This document shows, in pieces, positions 7,158-10,816 of a DNA stretch of 10,816 nt; within the stretch, counting starts at the first letter, position 1, and every line of letters begins with the position of its first letter. Position numbers and translations under genes: made by a program. The notes under the pieces are model-generated. The model had not been told where the DNA came from. It worked only from the letters and a program-made list of their open reading frames with translations, and ran no database searches. The DNA comes from an uncultured Anaerostipes sp. (GTDB lineage Bacteria > Bacillota > Clostridia > Lachnospirales > Lachnospiraceae). The stretch is from positions 1-10,816 of the forward strand of contig CAAEIR010000390.1 of assembly GCA_900756035.1 (NCBI GenBank), read 5' to 3'.

Positions 7158-7511
7158 ATGGAACGAATCGTCAAACAGAATTTGTTATATGATTTTTATG
7201 GAGAACTGTTAACTGCTCATCAGAAAGAAATTTATGAAGAGCATATCTTAAATGATCTGACAGCTACAGAGATTGCAGCTGACTTTGGGATTACAAGGCA
7301 GGCTGCTTATGATATGATTCGAAGATGCAACAAGATCTTAGAGAGTTATGAGGAGCGTCTGCATCTGGTAGAGAGGTTTTTGACAGCCAAGGAGAAGATC
7401 AAAGAGATTCATACGATATCGCAAAGGCTTCTCAGGGAAGATAAAGAGCAGATGAAAGAAGATATCAGACAAATAGAATCTGTGTCCAATCAGATTCTGG
7501 AAGATTTATAG
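7158..7511 (+). CDS. ylxM: YlxM family DNA-binding protein (SRP-associated)
   Basis: A 117-residue helical protein with a sigma-region-4-like helix-turn-helix at about 33-57 (LTATEIAADFGITRQAAYDMIRR). The C-terminal half is charged and likely coiled. Length, motif and the position directly before ffh are diagnostic of the YlxM/UPF0122 family. In streptococci YlxM has been reported to bind the signal recognition particle components and influence their GTPase activity. AGGAG at 7147-7151 supports the start. Only 13 bases separate it from ffh, so the two are co-transcribed. Confidence 0.95.
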   Translation: MERIVKQNLLYDFYGELLTAHQKEIYEEHILNDLTATEIAADFGITRQAAYDMIRRCNKILESYEERLHLVERFLTAKEKIKEIHTISQRLLREDKEQMKEDIRQIESVSNQILEDL

Positions 7512-7524
7512 TTGAGGTGAATCT

Positions 7525-8865
7525 ATGGCATTTGAAAGTTTATCCGAGAAACTTCAAGGTGTATTTAAGAACTTAAGAAGCAAAGGCCGCCTGACGGAGA
7601 ATGATGTCAAGGAAGCGATGCGTGAAGTAAAGAGAGCGCTGCTTGAGGCCGATGTAAACTTTAAGGTAGTCAAATCATTTATTAAGACTGTGCAGGAGAG
7701 GGCGGTTGGACAGGATGTGTTGAATGGTCTGAATCCGGGACAGATGGTAATCAAGATTGTAAAAGAAGAGATGGAATCCCTGATGGGTTCTACGATGACG
7801 GAGATTGCGCTTCGTCCGGGCAATGAGATTACGATTATTTTGATGGCAGGACTTCAGGGAGCAGGTAAGACAACGACTTGTGCGAAGCTTGCAGGGCAGT
7901 ATAAGAAAAAGGGAAAACGCCCATTGCTGGTGGCGTGTGACGTCTATCGTCCGGCAGCGATTAAACAGCTGCAAGTGAATGGTGAGAAGGTCGGAGTACC
8001 GGTATTTACCATGGGAGACAAACAAAATCCTGTGGATATTGCCAAGGCAGGAATTGAGCATGCCAATAAGAATGGTAATAATATTGTAATTTTGGATACC
8101 GCAGGACGTCTTCATATTGATGAGAATATGATGACAGAGCTTGTGGCAATCAAGGCAAATGTAGATGTTTACCAGAGTATTTTGGTTGTCGATGCGATGA
8201 CAGGACAGGATGCTGTCAATGTAGCGAAGGAATTCAATGAAAAAGTCGGTATTGACGGAATTATTATTACAAAGATGGACGGTGACACTCGAGGCGGTGC
8301 TGCCCTTTCCATTCGTTCTGTTACCGGAAAGCCGATTTTGTATGTGGGTATGGGAGAAAAGCTTGAAGATCTTCAGCAGTTCTATCCGGACCGTATGACC
8401 AGCCGAATTCTCGGCATGGGAGATGTACTTTCATTGATTGAAAAAGCAGAGGCGACAATTAATGAAGAAGATGCGCTGCGCATGACAGAAAAGATGCGCA
8501 AAGCAGAGTTTGATTTTAATGATTTTCTGGAACAGATGGAACAGATGAAGAGGATGGGTGGTTTGTCAAGCCTTCTGTCAATGATTCCGGGACTTGGAAA
8601 TAAGATGCAGGGACTGGATATTGATGACGGTATGATGGATAAGACCGCAGCAATTATTTATTCTATGACGAAGGAAGAGAGAGCGAATCCAAAGCTTATT
8701 AATGCTCCGAGAAAGAGAAGAATTGCAGCGGGAGCAGGTGTTCCGATTGCAGAAGTCAATCGTCTGTGCAAGCAAGTACAGAACCAGAAACAGATGATGA
8801 AACAGATGTCTGGAATGTTAGGTGGTAAAGGTGGTAAAAAAGGTGGATTTAAGTTACCTTTTTAG
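7525..8865 (+). CDS. ffh: signal recognition particle protein Ffh (SRP54)
   Basis: A 446-residue SRP54-type GTPase of normal bacterial length. It binds SRP RNA and signal sequences on the ribosome and docks with FtsY at the membrane. The N domain (about 1-95) precedes the G domain with P-loop GLQGAGKT (109-116), DVYRPAA (139-145), DTAGR (191-195), TKMD (249-252) and GMGEKLEDL (275-283). The M domain (about 300-446) is methionine-rich, with RKRRIAAGAG (396-405) as the SRP RNA-binding motif. The tail ends in a Gly/Lys stretch (GGKGGKKGGF). GAGGTGA at 7514-7520 supports the start. It is followed by a 79-base gap before rpsP. Confidence 0.98.
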   Translation: MAFESLSEKLQGVFKNLRSKGRLTENDVKEAMREVKRALLEADVNFKVVKSFIKTVQERAVGQDVLNGLNPGQMVIKIVKEEMESLMGSTMTEIALRPGNEITIILMAGLQGAGKTTTCAKLAGQYKKKGKRPLLVACDVYRPAAIKQLQVNGEKVGVPVFTMGDKQNPVDIAKAGIEHANKNGNNIVILDTAGRLHIDENMMTELVAIKANVDVYQSILVVDAMTGQDAVNVAKEFNEKVGIDGIIITKMDGDTRGGAALSIRSVTGKPILYVGMGEKLEDLQQFYPDRMTSRILGMGDVLSLIEKAEATINEEDALRMTEKMRKAEFDFNDFLEQMEQMKRMGGLSSLLSMIPGLGNKMQGLDIDDGMMDKTAAIIYSMTKEERANPKLINAPRKRRIAAGAGVPIAEVNRLCKQVQNQKQMMKQMSGMLGGKGGKKGGFKLPF

Positions 8866-8883
8866 ACCTTAACTATAGAAAAA

Positions 8884-8917
8884 TGTTCAGATTGTGCTGA
8901 ACAGTTACAGTTATAAT
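8884..8917 (+). promoter_or_regulatory. intergenic hairpin and possible internal promoter before rpsP
   Basis: In the 79-base gap between ffh and rpsP, TGTTCAG (8884-8890) pairs perfectly with CTGAACA (8897-8903) around a six-base loop. There is no U-tract after it, so it is not a standard terminator. A TATAAT lies at 8912-8917, but no good -35 sits at the right distance. The hairpin could be an mRNA processing or stability element, and the TATAAT could boost rpsP expression. Confidence 0.3.
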
Positions 8918-8944
8918 TATATTTATTACGGAGGTAAGAAAGAA

Positions 8945-9190
8945 ATGGCAGTAAAGATGAGATTAAAGAGAATGGGACAGAAGAAGGCTCCTTTTTATAG
9001 AGTTGTTGTTGCAGATTCTAGATCTCCTAGAGATGGAAAATTCATTGAAGAGATTGGTACTTATGATCCAAATCAGAACCCAAGTGTAATCAAATTCGAT
9101 GAAGAAGCAGCAAAGAAATGGTTAGCTACAGGTGCTCAGCCTACAGATACAGTAGCAAAGTTACTGAAAGCTGCAGGAATTGAAAAATAA
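8945..9190 (+). CDS. rpsP: 30S ribosomal protein S16
   Basis: An 81-residue protein of the expected S16 length with the family's conserved start (MAVKMRLKRMGQKKAPFYR), then VVVADSRSPRDGKFIEEIGTYDP. It binds 16S rRNA and helps 30S assembly. I chose the start at 8945 because GGAGGTAAG at 8931-8939 precedes it and the N-terminus matches the family. An in-frame upstream ATG at 8894 lies inside the intergenic hairpin and would add 17 unrelated residues. khpA follows after 18 bases. Confidence 0.98.
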   Translation: MAVKMRLKRMGQKKAPFYRVVVADSRSPRDGKFIEEIGTYDPNQNPSVIKFDEEAAKKWLATGAQPTDTVAKLLKAAGIEK

Positions 9191-9208
9191 GAAATATAGG
9201 AGGCTCGC

Positions 9209-9436
9209 ATGAAACATTTATTAGAAGTGATTGCAAAAGCCCTCGTTGATCAGCCTGACCAGGTTACAGTTACTGAAAAAGAGACAGAGGATACTGTTGT
9301 TCTGGAACTCCATGTTGCAGAAGCTGATGTGGGAAAAGTAATTGGAAAACAGGGCAGAATTGCTAAGGCAATTCGTACTGTGGTAAAGGCTTCAGTTGAC
9401 AAAGGCGATAAGAAGATCGTCGTGGACATTCAGTAA
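9209..9436 (+). CDS. khpA: KH-domain RNA-binding protein KhpA (YlqC)
   Basis: A 75-residue single KH domain protein with the RNA-binding GxxG loop GKQG at 46-49 inside VGKVIGKQGRIAKAIRTVVKA. Length and position directly after rpsP match KhpA/YlqC, which in pneumococcus pairs with KhpB and affects cell size and division. AGGAGG about seven bases upstream supports the start. In B. subtilis ylqD, rimM, trmD and rplS come next, but here a strong terminator follows at once. Confidence 0.96.
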   Translation: MKHLLEVIAKALVDQPDQVTVTEKETEDTVVLELHVAEADVGKVIGKQGRIAKAIRTVVKASVDKGDKKIVVDIQ

Positions 9437-9441
9437 AAGAG

Positions 9442-9486
9442 AAAAAATCCGCAGACAGCGTTATAAAAGCTGTCTGCGGATTTTTT
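9442..9486 (+). terminator. strong intrinsic terminator of the ylxM-ffh-rpsP-khpA operon
   Basis: A perfect 18-bp stem (9442-9459 with 9469-9486) with GC core CCGCAGACAGC, a nine-base loop and a T6 run at the 3' end. The A6 on the left arm means it could also stop minus-strand transcripts. Confidence 0.92.
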
Positions 9487-9493
9487 AAATGAA

Positions 9494-9534
9494 GAAAGAC
9501 GGGCAAAAAGTGAATTACTCTTTGCTCGTCTTTC
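9494..9534. terminator. second hairpin, probable terminator for the convergent minus-strand genes
   Basis: GAAAGACGGGCAAA (9494-9507) pairs with TTTGCTCGTCTTTC (9521-9534) with one G-U pair and a 13-base loop. In the minus direction it is followed by TTCATTT, a moderate U-rich tail. It lies 50 bases past the end of the cysteine-rich gene and directly after the operon terminator. Confidence 0.6.
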
Positions 9535-9583
9535 TCTCTTCCTGGTATGAAATTTGAAAAATGATTTCTTTAGGAGAGAAGAA

Positions 9584-9784
9584 TTATAAGTTGGTTACAA
9601 TTTTGTCATAGAGATCAAGTCGGCAATGCTGGTCGGAAGAAGAGAAATGTTTACAATTCAGACAACTGGCTGCTTTTGTGTCATCACCAGTGCTGACGTT
9701 TTTTACAGAGTGATCACATCCGCATGGACAGTATTCACTACACTCCTGAGCAACTTCCTGATATACTGCGTTTTGATTTTTCAT
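9584..9784 (-). CDS. small cysteine-rich protein, putative metal-binding
   Basis: A 66-residue soluble protein with seven cysteines: C15, C19, C21 and C23 (CSEYCPCGCDH), C41 and C44 (CLNCKHF), and C54 (HCRLD), with His25, His46 and His53 nearby. The spacing looks like a zinc or iron-sulfur site built from two half-sites. I do not recognise a named family. The ribosome site AAAGGAGG is near-perfect, nine bases before the ATG, so the gene is real and probably well translated. It lies 48 bases after luxS on the same strand with no terminator between them, so it is probably co-transcribed with luxS. A role in redox or metal handling is possible but not shown. Confidence 0.85.
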   Translation of the reverse strand: MKNQNAVYQEVAQECSEYCPCGCDHSVKNVSTGDDTKAASCLNCKHFSSSDQHCRLDLYDKIVTNL

Positions 9785-9832
9785 AATAAAAGCCTCCTTT
9801 AATTGATGAGTACTTTTATAGTATGGACAAAA

Positions 9833-10312
9833 TCATTCCGGATAATTCAAATTTTTTTCATCAGCACAATATAAAGTGTTGTCTAAATAGCGGGAAGCAA
9901 GGTATTTTGCCATTGGAAGATTCATATCCAGATAGTTTCCGCAGTCTCTGGCAGATGCTCCCGGAATTTCTTCATCAAAATCTCGAATAAATTCAAATGT
10001 CTTTGTGATAAGAGGAAGTACATCATCGGAAGTTAAGTCTCCTGACAAAATCAGATAGAAGCCGGTGCGACATCCCATCGGACCAAAATAGATTACAGAA
10101 TCCTGCCATTTCGTATCGTTTCTTAAATATGTAGCTGCCAGGTGTTCAATAGCATGCATTTCTGCGGTATTCATTACAGGCTCTCGGTTGGGAGCTGTCA
10201 TTCTAAGATCAAAGGTTGTTACAATTTCAGAACCCACAGAGTCTTTGCGGGAAACATAGACTCCGGGAAGAAGTGTCAGATGATTTACTGTAAAACTTGC
10301 TATTTTTTTCAT
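9833..10312 (-). CDS. luxS: S-ribosylhomocysteine lyase LuxS
   Basis: A 159-residue protein, normal LuxS length. It cleaves S-ribosylhomocysteine to homocysteine and 4,5-dihydroxy-2,3-pentanedione, the autoinducer-2 precursor, in the activated methyl cycle. The metal site is complete: His53 and His57 in the HAIEH motif, and Cys124 in ARDCGNYLDMN. The catalytic Cys81 lies in FGPMGCRTGFY. I chose the ATG at 10312, with AAAGGAA nine bases upstream. A longer frame begins at a TTG at 10339 and lacks a site. No pfs gene is adjacent. The cysteine-rich gene at 9584 follows on the same strand. Confidence 0.97.
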   Translation of the reverse strand: MKKIASFTVNHLTLLPGVYVSRKDSVGSEIVTTFDLRMTAPNREPVMNTAEMHAIEHLAATYLRNDTKWQDSVIYFGPMGCRTGFYLILSGDLTSDDVLPLITKTFEFIRDFDEEIPGASARDCGNYLDMNLPMAKYLASRYLDNTLYCADEKNLNYPE

Positions 10313-10399
10313 ATGAATAATTCCTTTCCAAAATTCCAAATTTGTTTTAATGAGTATTTGTTTTTGGCTTTAGCATCTCACTGATTTGGGATCTATTCT

Positions 10400-10405
10400 A
10401 TTATA
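10400..10405 (-). promoter_or_regulatory. -10 element of the probable luxS promoter
   Basis: On the minus strand a perfect TATAAT (10405-10400) lies about 90 bases upstream of luxS. The best -35 at 17 bases (TTTTGT) is weak. Transcription would start near 10393, leaving a leader of about 80 bases in which I see no known riboswitch. Confidence 0.5.
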
Positions 10406-10451
10406 ACCATAAATCTGAAAAAACAAAATAGAAATAAATTGAAAAAAGTGG

Positions 10452-10480
10452 TTGACATAGATGAAAATGAGTGATAATAT
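10452..10480 (+). promoter_or_regulatory. rRNA operon promoter P1
   Basis: Consensus TTGACA at 10452-10457 and TAATAT at 10475-10480, spacer 17. It is the outermost of four rightward promoters and the only one without the AAAAAGTTC block in front. Confidence 0.6.
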
Positions 10481-10539
10481 ATAGAACGTTGTCGGAAAAA
10501 CAACAGAAAACGACAAAGTATCATAAATAAAAAAACTTT

Positions 10540-10578
10540 AAAAAGTTCTTGACAAACAATGTCGAAAAGTGGTAAAAT
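10540..10578 (+). promoter_or_regulatory. rRNA operon promoter P2
   Basis: TTGACA at 10549-10554 and TAAAAT at 10573-10578, spacer 18. An AT-rich stretch (A-tract and CTTTAAAAAG) in front resembles an UP element. Six bases after the -10 comes G10585, the likely start. Confidence 0.75.
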
Positions 10579-10628
10579 GTAAAAGTTGCTGACGGAGAAC
10601 GATCAGAACATACATCATAACATTTGAA

Positions 10629-10666
10629 AAAAAGTTCTTGACAAAAGGTTTTAAAGATGATATGGT
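10629..10666 (+). promoter_or_regulatory. rRNA operon promoter P3
   Basis: TTGACA at 10638-10643 and TATGGT at 10661-10666, spacer 17. A nearby TATAAA at 10666 looks better as a -10 but would need a 22-base spacer. Six bases after TATGGT comes G10673. Confidence 0.65.
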
Positions 10667-10711
10667 ATAAAAGTTGCTGCGGATTTGAAAAATCCAAAGC
10701 AAAAAAAATTT

Positions 10712-10749
10712 AAAAAGTTCTTGACAAAGCAAGAACGAAGTGATATAAT
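10712..10749 (+). promoter_or_regulatory. rRNA operon promoter P4, full consensus
   Basis: TTGACA at 10721-10726 and TATAAT at 10744-10749 with the ideal 17-base spacer, preceded by an A/T tract like an UP element. The expected start is G10756, as in B. subtilis rrn promoters, which start with G and respond to GTP level. Together P1-P4 fill most of the stretch between luxS and the window end, which holds no protein gene. Confidence 0.85.
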
Positions 10750-10755
10750 AATAAA

Positions 10756-10816
10756 GCTTCTTATAAACAGAAGCATCACAAAGAACTTTGACAACTGAAC
10801 AATAAGACAACCTTGA
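10756..10816 (+). other. 5' leader of an rRNA operon, 16S gene just outside the window
   Basis: After P4 a short hairpin (GCTTCT/AGAAGC, 10756-10774) is followed by AAGAACTTTGACAACTGAACAATAAGACAA (10781 onward). This closely resembles the B. subtilis rrn leader around boxA (from memory, TTCTTTGAAAACTAAACAAGACAA). The 16S gene itself is not reached, so this is inferred from promoters and leader. Confidence 0.75.

Larger units (their letters stand above)
10540..10728 (+). repeat. three copies of a 17-base promoter block
   Basis: AAAAAGTTCTTGACAAA occurs identically at 10540-10556, 10629-10645 and 10712-10728, each containing the -35 of a promoter. The first two units also share AAAAGTTGCTG after the -10. 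This points to promoter multiplication by local duplication. Confidence 0.85.

Noticed and set aside
7675..8115. Minus-strand open frame of 146 codons inside ffh
   Set aside because: It is fully antisense to the conserved GTPase domain of ffh, with no ribosome site or domain.
9785..9832. TATAAAAG/CTTTTAT pairing that could hide the ribosome site of the cysteine-rich gene
   Set aside because: Only seven A/T-rich pairs around a 20-base loop, too weak to support a regulatory claim.
10313..10399. Possible SAM or other riboswitch in the luxS leader
   Set aside because: The leader of about 80 bases lacks conserved cores or a terminator-antiterminator arrangement that I can recognise.
10538..10810. 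Minus-strand open frame of about 90 codons in the promoter region
   Set aside because: It covers the three repeated rRNA promoter blocks and has a composition explained by them. There is no ribosome site or recognisable protein.
1..10816. CRISPR array, insertion sequence, tRNA gene or attachment site
   Set aside because: No repeated spacer pattern, transposase, tRNA-like fold or flanking direct repeats of an element were seen. The only clear repeats are the rRNA promoter blocks.

Overview
The window comes from a low-GC Gram-positive bacterium, most likely a member of the Clostridia close to Lachnospiraceae. The grounds are AT-rich intergenic DNA, strong AGGAGG-type ribosome binding sites, the ylxM-ffh-rpsP-khpA order, a YkpA-type ABC-F protein, and Firmicutes-style tandem rRNA promoters. 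Taxonomy is inferred from these features, not from a search.

Left part (about 1-4276, + strand): a compact six-gene cluster. It encodes a small secreted basic protein (100-555), then a hairpin that looks like a leaky terminator, then three different six-helix ABC-2-type membrane subunits (629-1480, 1461-2162, 2159-2887), one ABC ATPase (2899-3534) and a membrane-anchored or secreted protein with an extracytoplasmic domain (3548-4276). The last five genes overlap or are 11-13 bases apart, so they are almost certainly co-translated. The layout resembles clusters that export, or protect against, a small secreted peptide or protein. No function can be assigned from sequence alone. This is the part most likely to hold something undescribed.

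Middle part (4289-7083): a PP-loop ATPase of the TtcA type with its own good promoter, then a terminator shared with the convergent gene for an ABC-F ATPase of the YkpA/YbiT type. In the ABC-F protein one of the two composite ATP sites is degenerate.

Right-middle part (7090-9541): a TTGACA promoter drives ylxM, ffh, rpsP and khpA (signal recognition particle, ribosomal protein S16, KH RNA-binding protein). A strong 18-bp terminator ends the unit, so rimM-trmD-rplS, which follow khpA in Bacillus subtilis, are not attached here.

Right part (9584-10816): on the minus strand luxS (S-ribosylhomocysteine lyase) is followed by a tiny cysteine-rich protein. Diverging from luxS are four tandem sigma-A promoters pointing right, three of them built on a repeated 17-base block. 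They end in a leader that resembles the region just upstream of 16S rRNA in Firmicutes. An rRNA operon therefore very probably starts just beyond the window.
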